Part shown: piece by piece, positions 16,752 through 25,922 of the stretch
Numbering within the stretch: the first letter of the stretch is position 1
Layout: the number at the start of each line of letters is the position of its first letter
Notes under the pieces: generated by a model
Databases searched by the model: none
The model's input: only the letters and a program-made list of their open reading frames with translations
What the model was told of the DNA's origin: nothing
NCBI GenBank assembly: GCA_035726825.1
Contig: JALNTX010000008.1
Span: 1-64,000 of the forward strand
Reading direction: 5' to 3'
Origin: Pseudocitrobacter sp913778145
GTDB taxonomy: Bacteria > Pseudomonadota > Gammaproteobacteria > Enterobacterales > Enterobacteriaceae
DNA: 64,000 nt
Program-made: the position numbers and the translations under genes

Positions 16752-17420
16752 ATGCAAGAGAGTATACAACTGGTTGTTGATTCGCTGCCGTATCTGCTCA
16801 AGGGCGCGGTATTCACGCTGCAATTGAGTATTGGCGGCATGTTTTTTGGTTTGGTGCTGGGGTTCCTGCTGGCGCTGATGCGCATGTCGCAAGTCTGGCC
16901 GGTGCGCTGGCTGGCAAGATTCTACATCTCTATTTTCCGCGGTACGCCGCTTATCGCACAGCTGTTTATGATTTACTACGGCCTGCCGCAGTTTGGTATC
17001 GAGCTGGATCCCATCCCGTCGGCGATGATTGGTCTGTCGCTGAACACGGCGGCGTATACGTCTGAAACGCTGCGCGCGGCGATCTCTTCTATTGATAAAG
17101 GCCAGTGGGAAGCTGCCGCCAGTATCGGGATGACACCGTGGCAAACGCTGCGTCGGGCGATTCTGCCGCAGGCTGCGCGCGTTGCGCTGCCGCCGCTGTC
17201 GAACAGTTTTATTAGCCTGGTAAAAGACACCTCGCTTGCCGCGACGATTCAGGTGCCGGAGCTGTTCCGTCAGGCGCAACTGATCACCTCGCGCACGCTG
17301 GAAGTGTTCACCATGTACCTCGCGGCCTCGTTGATCTACTGGGTGATGGCGACGGTGCTCTCCTCGCTGCAAAACTACTTTGAAAATCAGCTTAACCGCC
17401 AGGAGCGTGATCCAAAATGA
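16752..17420 (+). CDS. tcyL: TcyL (YecS), L-cystine ABC permease
   Basis: This 222-residue His/Glu/Gln/Arg/opine-family permease has about five membrane helices and the EAA loop (E-A-A-A-S-I-G-M-T-P-W-Q-T-L) that docks the ATPase. It matches E. coli YecS in length. It starts 15 bp after dcyD and overlaps tcyN by 4 bp (ATGA). Confidence 0.95.
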   Translation: MQESIQLVVDSLPYLLKGAVFTLQLSIGGMFFGLVLGFLLALMRMSQVWPVRWLARFYISIFRGTPLIAQLFMIYYGLPQFGIELDPIPSAMIGLSLNTAAYTSETLRAAISSIDKGQWEAAASIGMTPWQTLRRAILPQAARVALPPLSNSFISLVKDTSLAATIQVPELFRQAQLITSRTLEVFTMYLAASLIYWVMATVLSSLQNYFENQLNRQERDPK

Positions 17421-18169
17421 GTGCCATCGACGTAAAAAACCTGGTGAAAAAGTTCCATGGTCAGACGGTGCTGCACGGCATCGATTTGCAGGTAAATGAA
17501 GGTGAAGTGGTGGCGATTATCGGGCCGAGCGGCTCGGGAAAAACCACACTGCTGCGCAGCATTAATTTACTGGAGCAGCCGGAAGGTGGCACCATTCGGG
17601 TGGGCGATATTACCATCGACACGGCAAAATCCATCAGCCAGCAGAAAGGGTTAATCCGCCGTCTGCGTCAGCATGTGGGGTTTGTTTTCCAGAGCTTTAA
17701 TCTGTTTCCCCACCGGACGGTACTGGAAAACATCATTGAAGGCCCGGTGATTGTGAAAGGGGAAAATAAAGCCGAGGCCAGCGCGCGCGCACGTGAGTTG
17801 CTGGCGAAAGTGGGCCTGAGTGGCAAGGAAGGCAGTTATCCGCGTCGTTTGTCCGGTGGCCAGCAGCAGCGTGTGGCGATTGCCCGTGCGCTGGCGATGC
17901 GCCCGGATGTGATTCTGTTCGATGAACCGACGTCTGCGCTGGATCCCGAACTGGTCGGCGAGGTGCTCAATACCATCCGCCAGTTGGCTCAGGAGAAGCG
18001 TACCATGGTTATCGTGACGCATGAGATGAGCTTTGCGCGCGATGTCGCCGACCGCGCCATCTTTATGGATCAGGGGCGGATCGTCGAGCAGGGCGAGGCG
18101 AAAGCATTGTTTGCCAATCCGCAACAGGCGCGTACCCGTCAGTTTCTCGAAAAATTCCTGATGCAATAG
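17417..18169 (+). CDS. tcyN: TcyN (YecC), L-cystine ABC ATPase
   Basis: This 250-residue polar-amino-acid ABC ATPase has Walker A G-P-S-G-S-G-K-T-T, Q-loop F-Q-S-F-N-L-F, signature L-S-G-G-Q-Q-Q-R and Walker B V-I-L-F-D-E-P followed by the H-loop V-T-H-E. It energises TcyJ-TcyL cystine import and is translationally coupled to tcyL. Confidence 0.95.
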   Translation: MSAIDVKNLVKKFHGQTVLHGIDLQVNEGEVVAIIGPSGSGKTTLLRSINLLEQPEGGTIRVGDITIDTAKSISQQKGLIRRLRQHVGFVFQSFNLFPHRTVLENIIEGPVIVKGENKAEASARARELLAKVGLSGKEGSYPRRLSGGQQQRVAIARALAMRPDVILFDEPTSALDPELVGEVLNTIRQLAQEKRTMVIVTHEMSFARDVADRAIFMDQGRIVEQGEAKALFANPQQARTRQFLEKFLMQ

Positions 18170-18178
18170 CCAGAAATC

Positions 18179-18214
18179 AATTACCGCCCCTAATCTAAAT
18201 CAGGGCGGTAATTG
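18179..18214 (+). terminator. inverted repeat ending the tcy operon
   Basis: AATTACCGCCC pairs with GGGCGGTAATT around a short loop, 10 bp after the tcyN stop. The following T run is short, so termination strength is uncertain. Confidence 0.65.
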
Positions 18215-18384
18215 TCCTGCCATCCCTCTGCGTTCCACATACTTCCCTGACTTACTTCAGCCAGGTAGTCGAAAAGTAAGTTAATTTAACGAATTTGTAA
18301 TATTTTATACATATCAGTACCCTTTATGTGTTAGTTTTCGGTACTGAAAAAAATAATTCTCACTAAGAGGCTTTCTCGTTCGTT

Positions 18385-19107
18385 ATGAGGGACAGTGACT
18401 TTTTCAGTTGGCGGCGGGAGATGCTACACCGTTTTCAATCCGCATCGACCAGCGATCAAATTTATACGCTTTTGCAGCAGCAAACCGAATACCTTGAATA
18501 TGACTTCTTCTCGCTGTGCGTGCGCCACCCGGTGCCGTTCACGCGCCCCAAAATGTCACTTTATACCACTTATCCTGATGCCTGGATGTCGCATTACAAA
18601 GCCGCCAATTATCTGGCGGTGGATCCGGTACTGAAGCAGGGGAATTTTCGTCTTGGGCATTTACGTTGGGATGATGCGTTGTTTTGTGAAGCCCAGGAGC
18701 TATGGGATGCCGCGCGAGACCATGGCCTGCGTGTCGGGGCAACGCAATGTTTGATGTTGCCTAATCACGCGCACAGTTTCTTTTCGGTATCACGGACTCA
18801 CGCCACCGACGCGGGGCCACATCGCGATGAAATAGAACTTCGCCTGCAAATGTTATTAGAGATGAGTTCTCTTGCGCTTTTACGCGTAGAAGATGAAATG
18901 GTCATGCCAAGAGAGATGAAGTTCAGTAAACGTGAACTGGAAATACTACAATGGACGGCGGAAGGTAAAACATCGGCGGAAATTTCGATGATTCTGTCAA
19001 TTTCCGAGAATACGGTGAACTTCCATCAAAAGAATATGCAGAAGAAATTTGATGCGCCCAATAAAACGCAGATTGCCTGCTATGCGGCGGCGATTGGTCT
19101 TATCTGA
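18385..19107 (+). CDS. sdiA: SdiA, LuxR-type quorum-sensing regulator
   Basis: This 240-residue orphan LuxR homologue has an N-terminal autoinducer domain with the ligand residues Tyr63, Trp67, Tyr71 and Asp80 at the E. coli numbers, and a C-terminal HTH (about 175-235; F-S-K-R-E-L-E-I-L-Q-W-T-A-E-G-K). No luxI partner is nearby, so it would detect acyl-homoserine lactones made by other species. It reads as a single gene, ending at a shared terminator with yecF. Confidence 0.95.
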   Translation: MRDSDFFSWRREMLHRFQSASTSDQIYTLLQQQTEYLEYDFFSLCVRHPVPFTRPKMSLYTTYPDAWMSHYKAANYLAVDPVLKQGNFRLGHLRWDDALFCEAQELWDAARDHGLRVGATQCLMLPNHAHSFFSVSRTHATDAGPHRDEIELRLQMLLEMSSLALLRVEDEMVMPREMKFSKRELEILQWTAEGKTSAEISMILSISENTVNFHQKNMQKKFDAPNKTQIACYAAAIGLI

Positions 19108-19136
19108 CGATGTTTCAGGTTCTGCGTGTCAGACGG

Positions 19137-19174
19137 AAAACCGGCTGTAGGCATTGCTTACAGCCGGTTTTTTA
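19137..19174. terminator. bidirectional terminator, sdiA/yecF
   Basis: AAAACCGGCTGTA pairs perfectly with TACAGCCGGTTTT and ends in a T run. It sits between the convergent sdiA and yecF stops and works in both directions. Confidence 0.9.
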
Positions 19175-19399
19175 TTACTGGCGATAAGCTTGTTTAATTT
19201 GCTTAACGGTGCTGGAAAATACAGCAGACTGGGCTTCATCTTCCAGCAGTGCAATTTGCTTTTCCATTTTGAGAATCACGCGGCCTGCATCTGCCTGACC
19301 CATAGCCTGTAGCATCAGCGTCAGCATGGCTTTCAGACAGGATACCTCCTGGGCCAGGTGTTGGTTATTCTCCGCGGTGGAAAAATCAGGTGTGCTCAT
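19175..19399 (-). CDS. yecF: YecF, DUF2594 small protein
   Basis: This 74-residue helical protein corresponds to E. coli YecF. It has no signal or membrane segment, and the middle is a likely coiled coil (A-M-L-T-L-M-L-Q-A-M-G-Q). Function is unknown. It is conserved next to sdiA in enterobacteria. Confidence 0.85.
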   Translation of the reverse strand: MSTPDFSTAENNQHLAQEVSCLKAMLTLMLQAMGQADAGRVILKMEKQIALLEDEAQSAVFSSTVKQIKQAYRQ

Positions 19400-19852
19400 T
19401 TATTGCCTCGTATGATTTCTGCGCTGGTGCGCGATACTGGATAGTGAAGGGCGCGAAGTATACCACAAGCCAGTAGAAAAAATGGAGTGCTTGTTTTTTA
19501 TCCGCCATTCTCACCTTTCCGGATAATTTAAATAGACCAGAACAGTGATTATGCACACAAAATGTTTAAATCTGGTTCTCTCATCGTTAATTATTGTTAC
19601 ATATTATATTGCGTATTTCTCATCTGCGAAAAATTGTCCATTTGCGGACAACTTTTGTAGAAAGTTGTAAAAAGCATGCTATGCATCTCACTGTTTTTAA
19701 GACGTTTCCAGACGATGTACATTCTAATTTCCAAAAACGAGATCAAAATCGACGCTGTGACACTTTTAGACTTTCAAAATTGATATAAAACCCGGTACTA
19801 TGGGGGGGAATTAAGAGGCAGTAGCGTTATCCCTATTCTGGAGATTATTCCT
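19400..19852. other. AT-rich intergenic region, yecF/uvrY promoters
   Basis: This 453-bp stretch separates divergently transcribed yecF and uvrY. No gene, tRNA or clear repeat was found. It is AT-rich and must contain both promoters; no single element was strong enough to mark. Confidence 0.5.
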
Positions 19853-20509
19853 TTGATCAACGTCCTTCTTGTTGATGACCACGAACTGGTGCGCGCAGGG
19901 ATACGACGCATTCTCGAAGATATAAAAGGTATTAGGGTCACCGGTGAAGTGAACTGCGGCGAAGACGCTGTGAAGTGGTGCCGCGCTAATCCCGTTGATG
20001 TTGTACTGATGGATATGAACATGCCGGGCATCGGCGGCCTTGAGGCTACGCGTAAAATTGCGCGCTCTGCGGTTGACACTAAAGTTATCATGTTAACCGT
20101 TCATACCGAAAATCCGCTCCCCGCCAGGGTTATGCAGGCAGGGGCGGCAGGTTATTTAACCAAAGGGGCAGCACCGCAAGAAGTGGTGAATGCCATACGC
20201 TCGGTCTTCTCTGGTCAGCGCTATATAGCATCCGATATTGCGCAACAGATGGCCCTGAGCCAGATTGAGCCGGAAAAGACCGAATCGCCATTCGCCAGTT
20301 TGTCTGAACGCGAATTGCAGATTATGCTGATGATCACCAAAGGCCAGAAAGTAAACGAGATCTCAGAGCAGTTAAACCTGAGTCCTAAAACGGTGAACAG
20401 TTATCGCTATCGAATGTTCAGCAAACTGAACATTCATGGGGATGTGGAGCTGACTCACCTGGCAATTCGCCATGGTCTGTGTAATGCGGAGTCGTTAGCA
20501 AGTCAGTGA
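19853..20509 (+). CDS. uvrY: UvrY, response regulator of the BarA-UvrY system
   Basis: This 218-residue NarL/FixJ-type regulator has a receiver domain with Asp8/Asp9 and the phospho-acceptor Asp54 (V-L-M-D-M-N-M-P-G), and a C-terminal LuxR HTH (S-E-R-E-L-Q-I-M-L-M-I-T-K-G). Phosphorylated by BarA in response to short-chain acids, it activates csrB/csrC and so relieves CsrA control. The start is TTG at 19853, as in E. coli, and the stop overlaps the uvrC GTG. Confidence 0.95.
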   Translation: MINVLLVDDHELVRAGIRRILEDIKGIRVTGEVNCGEDAVKWCRANPVDVVLMDMNMPGIGGLEATRKIARSAVDTKVIMLTVHTENPLPARVMQAGAAGYLTKGAAPQEVVNAIRSVFSGQRYIASDIAQQMALSQIEPEKTESPFASLSERELQIMLMITKGQKVNEISEQLNLSPKTVNSYRYRMFSKLNIHGDVELTHLAIRHGLCNAESLASQ

Positions 20510-22338
20510 GTGAAGTTTTTGATTCAAAAGCCTTCCTGAAAACGGTCACCAGCCAGCCCGGCGTCTATCGTATGTACGATGCCGGCGGCACCGTTATCTA
20601 CGTCGGTAAAGCCAAAGATCTCAAAAAACGCCTCTCCAGCTATTTTCGTCGCCAGGTCTCTTCCCGCAAAACGGAAGCGCTGGTGGCGCAAATCGCGCAG
20701 ATCGACGTGACCGTCACGCACACGGAAACCGAAGCGCTGCTGCTGGAACACAACTACATCAAACTCTACCAGCCACGCTACAACGTGCTGCTGCGCGATG
20801 ATAAATCTTATCCCTTTATTTTCCTGAGCGGCGATACCCACCCGCGGCTGGCGATGCATCGCGGCGCGAAGCATGCGAAAGGGGAATATTTTGGCCCGTT
20901 CCCTAACGGTTATGCCGTGCGGGAAACGCTGGCGCTGCTGCAAAAAATCTTCCCGATCCGTCAGTGCGAAAACAGCGTCTACCGCAATCGCTCACGCCCC
21001 TGTCTGCAATACCAGATTGGCCGCTGCCTGGGGCCTTGTGTGGCCGGGCTGGTGAGCGAAGAAGAGTACGCCCAGCAGGTCGACTACGTGCGCCTGTTCC
21101 TCGCCGGGAAAGACGATCAGGTGTTGACGATGCTGATCGCGCGGATGGAAAAAGCCAGCCAGGCGCTGGAGTTTGAAGAGGCGGCGCGCATTCGCGACCA
21201 GATTCAGGCCGTGCGCCGCGTGACCGAGAAACAGTTCGTGTCGAACAACGGCGACGACCTCGACGTCATCGGTGTTTCGTTTGAGGCGGGTATGGCCTGC
21301 GTTTATGTCCTGTTCATTCGCCAGGGTAAAGTGCTCGGCAGCCGTAGCTACTTCCCGAAGGTTCCGGGCGGTACCGAACTGGATGAAGTAGTAGAAACGT
21401 TTGTTGGTCAGTTCTACTTCCAGGGTAGCCAGATGCGTACGCTTCCGGGGGAAATTCTGCTCGATTTTGCGCTCAGTGATAAAACCCTGCTGGCCGATTC
21501 ACTATCAGAACTGGCCGGTCGACGAATTCACGTTGAAACCAAACCACGCGGTGACCGCGCGCGCTACCTGAAACTTGCCCGCACTAACGCGGCGACGGCG
21601 CTCACCACCAAACTGTCGCAACAGTCTACAGTGCATCAGCGCCTGAAAGCGCTGGCAACGCAGCTGGAACTGCCCGAGATCAAACGGATGGAATGCTTTG
21701 ATATCAGCCATACGATGGGCGAGCAGACCGTGGCCTCCTGCGTAGTGTTCGATGCCAACGGGCCGCTGCGCGCCGAGTATCGTCGCTACAACATTACCGG
21801 CATCACGCCGGGCGATGACTATGCGGCGATGAATCAGGTGCTGCGACGCCGCTATGGTAAAGATATAGAAGAGAGTAAGATCCCGGATGTCATTCTGATT
21901 GACGGCGGGAAAGGGCAACTGGGTCAGGCAAAAGCCGTTTTTGCCGAGCTTGATGTCTCGTGGAATAAAAACCATCCTTTACTGCTTGGCGTGGCGAAAG
22001 GCAGCGATCGTAAAGCCGGGCTCGAAACGCTGTTCTTCGAACCGGAAGGTGAGGGGTTCAGCCTGCCGCCAGATTCTCCTGCGTTGCACGTTATTCAGCA
22101 TATTCGTGATGAATCACACGATCATGCGATTTCCGGGCACCGTAAAAAACGCGCTAAAGTAAAAAGCACCAGTACGCTGGAGACTATCGAAGGCGTCGGG
22201 CCAAAGCGCCGCCAGATGCTGCTCAAGTACATGGGTGGCCTACAGGGCTTGCAGAACGCCAGCGTTGAAGAGATAGCCAAAGTTCCGGGTATTTCACATG
22301 GCCTGGCAGAAAAGATCTTCTACTCGTTGAAACATTAG
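20506..22338 (+). CDS. uvrC: UvrC, excinuclease ABC subunit C
   Basis: This 610-residue protein has the E. coli length. It has an N-terminal GIY-YIG nuclease (G-V-Y-R-M-Y-D then V-I-Y-V-G-K-A) for the 3' incision, four cysteines near residues 154-178 that ligate an Fe-S cluster, a UVR motif (E-F-E-E-A-A-R-I-R-D), an RNase-H-like domain for the 5' incision (F-D-I-S-H; I-D-G-G-K-G-Q) and C-terminal helix-hairpin-helix motifs. It cuts on both sides of UvrB-bound lesions. The GTG start at 20506 overlaps the uvrY TGA. Confidence 0.97.
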   Translation: MSEVFDSKAFLKTVTSQPGVYRMYDAGGTVIYVGKAKDLKKRLSSYFRRQVSSRKTEALVAQIAQIDVTVTHTETEALLLEHNYIKLYQPRYNVLLRDDKSYPFIFLSGDTHPRLAMHRGAKHAKGEYFGPFPNGYAVRETLALLQKIFPIRQCENSVYRNRSRPCLQYQIGRCLGPCVAGLVSEEEYAQQVDYVRLFLAGKDDQVLTMLIARMEKASQALEFEEAARIRDQIQAVRRVTEKQFVSNNGDDLDVIGVSFEAGMACVYVLFIRQGKVLGSRSYFPKVPGGTELDEVVETFVGQFYFQGSQMRTLPGEILLDFALSDKTLLADSLSELAGRRIHVETKPRGDRARYLKLARTNAATALTTKLSQQSTVHQRLKALATQLELPEIKRMECFDISHTMGEQTVASCVVFDANGPLRAEYRRYNITGITPGDDYAAMNQVLRRRYGKDIEESKIPDVILIDGGKGQLGQAKAVFAELDVSWNKNHPLLLGVAKGSDRKAGLETLFFEPEGEGFSLPPDSPALHVIQHIRDESHDHAISGHRKKRAKVKSTSTLETIEGVGPKRRQMLLKYMGGLQGLQNASVEEIAKVPGISHGLAEKIFYSLKH

Positions 22339-22392
22339 GGGCTCTGTAGCAACATAGGGCTAATATTTACTAACAACAGATAGTTACCTTGC

Positions 22393-22941
22393 ATGCAATA
22401 TAATATTCCTACGTTGCTTACCCTGTTCCGCGTCATCCTTATCCCGTTCTTTGTGTTGGCGTTTTATCTTCCATTTATCTGGGCGCCATTCGCCTGTGCA
22501 CTCATTTTCTGTATTGCCGCGGTGACCGACTGGTTTGATGGTTATCTGGCGCGTCGCTGGAACCAGAGCACGCGTTTTGGCGCGTTCCTCGACCCGGTTG
22601 CCGATAAAGTGATGGTGGCCATCGCCATGGTGCTGGTGGTTGAGCATTATCACACGTGGTGGGTGACGCTGCCGGCAGCCATTATGATTGGCCGCGAAAT
22701 TATTATTTCTGCCCTGCGTGAGTGGATGGCCGAACTGGGTAAACGCAGCAGCGTGGCGGTCTCCTGGATTGGTAAAGTGAAAACCACCGCGCAAATGGCG
22801 GCGCTGGCGTGGCTGTTGTGGCGTCCAAACGAGTGGGTTGAATGGGCCGGTATCGTGCTGTTCCTGTTTGCGGCTGTGCTGACGTTGTGGTCCATGCTGC
22901 AATATTTGAACGCTGCGCGTGCGGATTTGCTTGAACAGTGA
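22393..22941 (+). CDS. pgsA: PgsA, phosphatidylglycerophosphate synthase
   Basis: This 182-residue inner-membrane enzyme carries the CDP-alcohol phosphotransferase motif D-W-F-D-G-Y-L-A-R-R then F-G-A-F-L-D-P-V-A-D-K, plus about four to five membrane helices. It transfers glycerol-3-phosphate to CDP-diacylglycerol, the committed step to phosphatidylglycerol and cardiolipin. It follows uvrC by 54 bp, as in E. coli. Confidence 0.96.
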   Translation: MQYNIPTLLTLFRVILIPFFVLAFYLPFIWAPFACALIFCIAAVTDWFDGYLARRWNQSTRFGAFLDPVADKVMVAIAMVLVVEHYHTWWVTLPAAIMIGREIIISALREWMAELGKRSSVAVSWIGKVKTTAQMAALAWLLWRPNEWVEWAGIVLFLFAAVLTLWSMLQYLNAARADLLEQ

Positions 22942-22991
22942 TCGTTTCGGCGTAATTTTCAGCAAACAACACAAAGTTGCTAAAAATACCG

Positions 22992-23019
22992 TTGACTCAG
23001 TGCGTCAGATAAGTAGAAT
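22992..23019 (+). promoter_or_regulatory. promoter of the glyW-cysT-leuZ tRNA operon
   Basis: TTGACT (22992-22997), a 16-bp spacer and TAGAAT (23014-23019) are followed by a GC-containing GCAACGC, the kind of discriminator seen at stringently controlled stable-RNA promoters. The first tRNA begins about 73 bp downstream. Confidence 0.75.
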
Positions 23020-23092
23020 GCAACGCATCGAACGGCAGCACTGATTGCCAGACGATAGCAAAATCAAGTGGTTAGCAAATCAACTTGATGAT

Positions 23093-23168
<76 letters not shown>

Positions 23169-23206
23169 AATTTAAACATCGGCAGTTGCGGGTGTTAAGT
23201 TTTAAA

Positions 23207-23280
23207 GGCGCGTTAGCAAAGCGGTTATGTAGCGGATTGCAAATCCGTCTAGTCCGGTTCGACTCCGGAACGCGCCTCCA
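23207..23280 (+). tRNA. cysT: tRNA-Cys (GCA)
   Basis: A 74-nt cloverleaf with acceptor GGCGCGT/ACGCGCC, anticodon GCA in ATTGCAAAT, T-loop GGTTCGACTCC, discriminator U73 as required by CysRS, and encoded CCA. Confidence 0.97.
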
Positions 23281-23292
23281 CTTTCTTCCCGA

Positions 23293-23379
23293 GCCCGGAT
23301 GGTGGAATCGGTAGACACAAGGGATTTAAAATCCCTCGGCGTTCGCGCTGTGTGGGTTCAAGTCCCACTCCGGGTACCA
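23293..23379 (+). tRNA. leuZ: tRNA-Leu (TAA)
   Basis: An 87-nt class II tRNA with a long variable arm (TCGGCGTTCGCGCTG), anticodon TAA in ATTTAAAAT, T-loop GGTTCAAGTCC, discriminator A and encoded CCA. Confidence 0.97.
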
Positions 23380-23420
23380 TGGGAAAGCAAAGAATAATCA
23401 AAGCAATAAGCAGTGTCGTG

Positions 23421-23446
23421 AAACCACCTCCGGGTGGTTTTTTTGT
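23421..23446 (+). terminator. terminator of the tRNA operon
   Basis: AACCACC and GGTGGTT pair around TCCG and are followed by a run of T's, about 42 bp after leuZ. Confidence 0.88.
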
Positions 23447-23539
23447 ATCTGCGATTTATTCGCTTCCATTAATTCCACTCTCCCCTGATACTTGCCAGGC
23501 TACGCCAGATGGCTCTTAATCAACTTTGTGAGATGAAAA

Positions 23540-24211
23540 ATGAAAACAGGACCCTTAACCGAAAGCGAGCTGGAATGGCTGGATGAGACCATTGACAAGC
23601 ATTCAACGGATAAGTCTATCCTCGATGTCTCGGAGCTGGACGGTATGCTGACGGCCATTCTTTCCTCGCCGCAGGACATTGAGCCTGCGGACTGGCTGCT
23701 GGCCGTATGGGGCGGGGCGGATAGCGTGCCGCGCTGGTCGGCGGATCGCGAGCGCGATCGTTTCATCAACCTCACGTTGCAGCATATGGGCGATATCGCC
23801 GAGCGTCTGAATGACTATCCCGATCAGTTTGAACCCCTGTTCGGTACGCGCGAGGAAGAGGGCCAGGAGCTGACCGTTGTCGAAGAGTGGTGCTATGGCT
23901 ATATGCGCGGTGTTGGCTTAAGCGACTGGTCAGGTTTGCCGCCAGCGTTACAGGAAGAGCTGGATGCCATCGCGCTGCACGGCGATGAAGAGAACGCGAC
24001 GGCGCTTGATAACTTCACGGCTGACGAGTATCTGGCAAGCATCGACAAGATTCGCCCGGCGGCGCTGATGTTGCATGGCTACTGGATGGCGCATCCGAAG
24101 GTTGCCCCGGTGCAGCAGCCGGTCAGAAACGAAGGGAAAGTGGGGCGGAATGACCCATGCCCATGCGGTAGCGGCAAGAAATACAAACAGTGCTGCGCCA
24201 ATAAATATTAA
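23540..24211 (+). CDS. yecA: YecA, UPF0149/SEC-C metal-binding protein
   Basis: This 223-residue protein (E. coli YecA 221) has an N-terminal helical UPF0149 domain and a C-terminal SEC-C zinc/iron-binding motif N-D-P-C-P-C-G-S-G-K-K-Y-K-Q-C-C. SecA carries the same motif, and E. coli YecA has been linked to SecA and ribosomes. It is a single gene after the tRNA operon. Confidence 0.92.
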   Translation: MKTGPLTESELEWLDETIDKHSTDKSILDVSELDGMLTAILSSPQDIEPADWLLAVWGGADSVPRWSADRERDRFINLTLQHMGDIAERLNDYPDQFEPLFGTREEEGQELTVVEEWCYGYMRGVGLSDWSGLPPALQEELDAIALHGDEENATALDNFTADEYLASIDKIRPAALMLHGYWMAHPKVAPVQQPVRNEGKVGRNDPCPCGSGKKYKQCCANKY

Positions 24212-24243
24212 AAAATGCCGGGTTAACGACCCGGCATTTTTTT
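24211..24243. terminator. bidirectional terminator, yecA/tyrP
   Basis: AATGCCGGG and CCCGGCATT pair around TTAACGA, with A's on one side and T's on the other. It lies between the two convergent stops. Confidence 0.9.
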
Positions 24244-25454
24244 TAGCCCACAGCAGGCAAAAGGTTTGCCGCGATGGCCACCTGAATCGCAATCACCGCA
24301 ATCCCACAGGCAAACACGAACCACAATGCAGGCGTGCCGCCGACGACGCGATAGCCGCCTTGCGGATGATGTTTACGGCTTTGCATCGTCAGCAGTGATG
24401 GAATAATCAATGCCAGCACTGCCAGTGCCACGCCCGCATAACCCAGCGCCATCACAAAACCACGCGGATAGAAAAGAGCGAATGCCAGCGGTGGCAGGAA
24501 GGTGATGCCACCCGTTTGCAGGCGACCGCGTACGCCATTCTGACGCTGGAACAGATCCGCCAGGTAATCGAATAACCCCAGAGCAACGCCAAGGAAAGAG
24601 GTCGCCAGGGCCAGATCGGCAAACAAATGTACGGCCAGCTCGACATGCGCGGAGGCTACCACTGCGCGAATTGCTTCCAGCAGGCCGTTCAGCCCGCTAT
24701 GTTGCGCCATCAACCCGGCAAAGACGCCAGACTCAATGCTGCCCAGGGTAGCCAGTTGCCAGAAAAGATAGGCGACCAGCGGAATGAAACTGCCAATCAT
24801 AAACACGCGACGCAGCTTACGAATGTCGCCATTCATATAGCTCACAATGCTGGGCACACTGCCGTGGAAACCAAATGAGGTGAAAATCACCGGGATGGCC
24901 GACAGCGCCAGACCCTGCTGCAACGGCAGGGTTAACAAATTGATTTTATGAATATGCGGCAGCAGCAGCGCCAGCATCACTACCAGAAAAATAATCTTGG
25001 CGCTGAACAGGAAACGGTTGAAAAGATCGACCAGCGATGTGCCGATGCAAATCACCGTGCCGCCAATCGCCGTAAACAGCAGTACGCCGATGGCAGGGGG
25101 CATATCCACTGATAACCACTGGCTAAGGCTGGAGGCCAGCAGTTCACCGGCGCCGCTGATATAGGCAGCGGTCAGAGCGTACATTAAAAATAACATGCTG
25201 AAGCCGGTTACCCACTGCCCGTAACGGCCAAGATAACGTTGCGCCAGGGAACCCAGGCCGGTATCGGCAGGCACGTGCTGATACACTTCCAGCAGCAGCA
25301 GGGCGGTGTAGCACATCAGTGCCCAGAGCCCAATTAACAGCACCAGCGTCACACCAAAGCCAACGCCCGCCGCTGCCAGCGGCATCGCCAGCATCCCTGC
25401 ACCAATGGTGGTGCCCGCTACGATTAAAATACTCCCCAGGGTACGGTTCTTCAC
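24243..25454 (-). CDS. tyrP: TyrP, tyrosine-specific proton symporter
   Basis: This 403-residue protein has exactly the E. coli length, eleven hydrophobic segments and the aromatic-amino-acid permease N-terminus V-A-G-T-T-I-G-A-G-M-L-A-M-P. It imports tyrosine with protons. The start is GTG at 25454 (V-K-N-R-T-L-G-S), preceded by AGAGGAAA. The frame continues to an ATG at 25529, but that adds 25 residues not found in the family. A TyrR box lies upstream. Confidence 0.94.
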   Translation of the reverse strand: MKNRTLGSILIVAGTTIGAGMLAMPLAAAGVGFGVTLVLLIGLWALMCYTALLLLEVYQHVPADTGLGSLAQRYLGRYGQWVTGFSMLFLMYALTAAYISGAGELLASSLSQWLSVDMPPAIGVLLFTAIGGTVICIGTSLVDLFNRFLFSAKIIFLVVMLALLLPHIHKINLLTLPLQQGLALSAIPVIFTSFGFHGSVPSIVSYMNGDIRKLRRVFMIGSFIPLVAYLFWQLATLGSIESGVFAGLMAQHSGLNGLLEAIRAVVASAHVELAVHLFADLALATSFLGVALGLFDYLADLFQRQNGVRGRLQTGGITFLPPLAFALFYPRGFVMALGYAGVALAVLALIIPSLLTMQSRKHHPQGGYRVVGGTPALWFVFACGIAVIAIQVAIAANLLPAVG

Positions 25455-25546
25455 GCTTTCCTCTGCTACCTGACGCATCAACATCATAAATATGCCGCGC
25501 AGGTTATGTGAAACCAGTCGATTCGTCAAATCGCGATTACAGTACC

Positions 25547-25564
25547 TGTACTTAAAACTTTACG
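25547..25564 (-). promoter_or_regulatory. TyrR box of tyrP
   Basis: On the plus strand TGTACT-N6-TTTACG fits the TyrR consensus TGTAAA-N6-TTTACA in its core TGT/ACA-like ends and spacing. It lies about 95 bp upstream of tyrP, as in E. coli, where TyrR represses with tyrosine and activates with phenylalanine. Confidence 0.6.
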
Positions 25565-25648
25565 AAATGCGCATACGCTATAATCCTGCGCTAACGCAAA
25601 ACAGGTAACTCAAATGCAGGTTAATGTGCCGTTTTTAGCGGAGGCATT

Positions 25649-25888
25649 ATGGAATCTATTCACGGTCATGAAGTACTGAATATGATGATCGCATCAGGTG
25701 AGTCTTATTCAAAAGAAAGTCTGGTAGCGGCGATTGAAAGTCGTTTTGGCGAGGACGCGCGTTTTCATACCTGTTCGGCAGAAAATATGTCTGCGGCTGA
25801 GCTGGTGGCGTTTCTGGAGAAAAAAGGCAAGTTTATTTCGGTGAACGCAGGTTTCACAACGACGGAAAGTAAAATCTGTCGACATTAA
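25649..25888 (+). CDS. yecH: YecH, DUF2492 probable metal-binding protein
   Basis: This 79-residue protein matches E. coli YecH. It has conserved H-G-H-E-V-L-N-M-M at the start, a C-S-A-E motif near residue 42 and a final C-R-H, a Cys/His set consistent with metal binding. It has no signal peptide. Function is unknown; it always sits beside ftnA. Confidence 0.88.
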   Translation: MESIHGHEVLNMMIASGESYSKESLVAAIESRFGEDARFHTCSAENMSAAELVAFLEKKGKFISVNAGFTTTESKICRH

Positions 25889-25890
25889 TC

Positions 25891-25916
25891 AGCAGCGGCG
25901 AATTAACGCCGCTGCC
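25891..25916. terminator. hairpin between convergent yecH and ftnA
   Basis: GCAGCGGCG pairs with CGCCGCTGC around AATTAA. The flanking T runs are weak, so it may be a bidirectional terminator or only a stabilising hairpin. Confidence 0.65.
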
Positions 25917-25922
25917 AGTTGA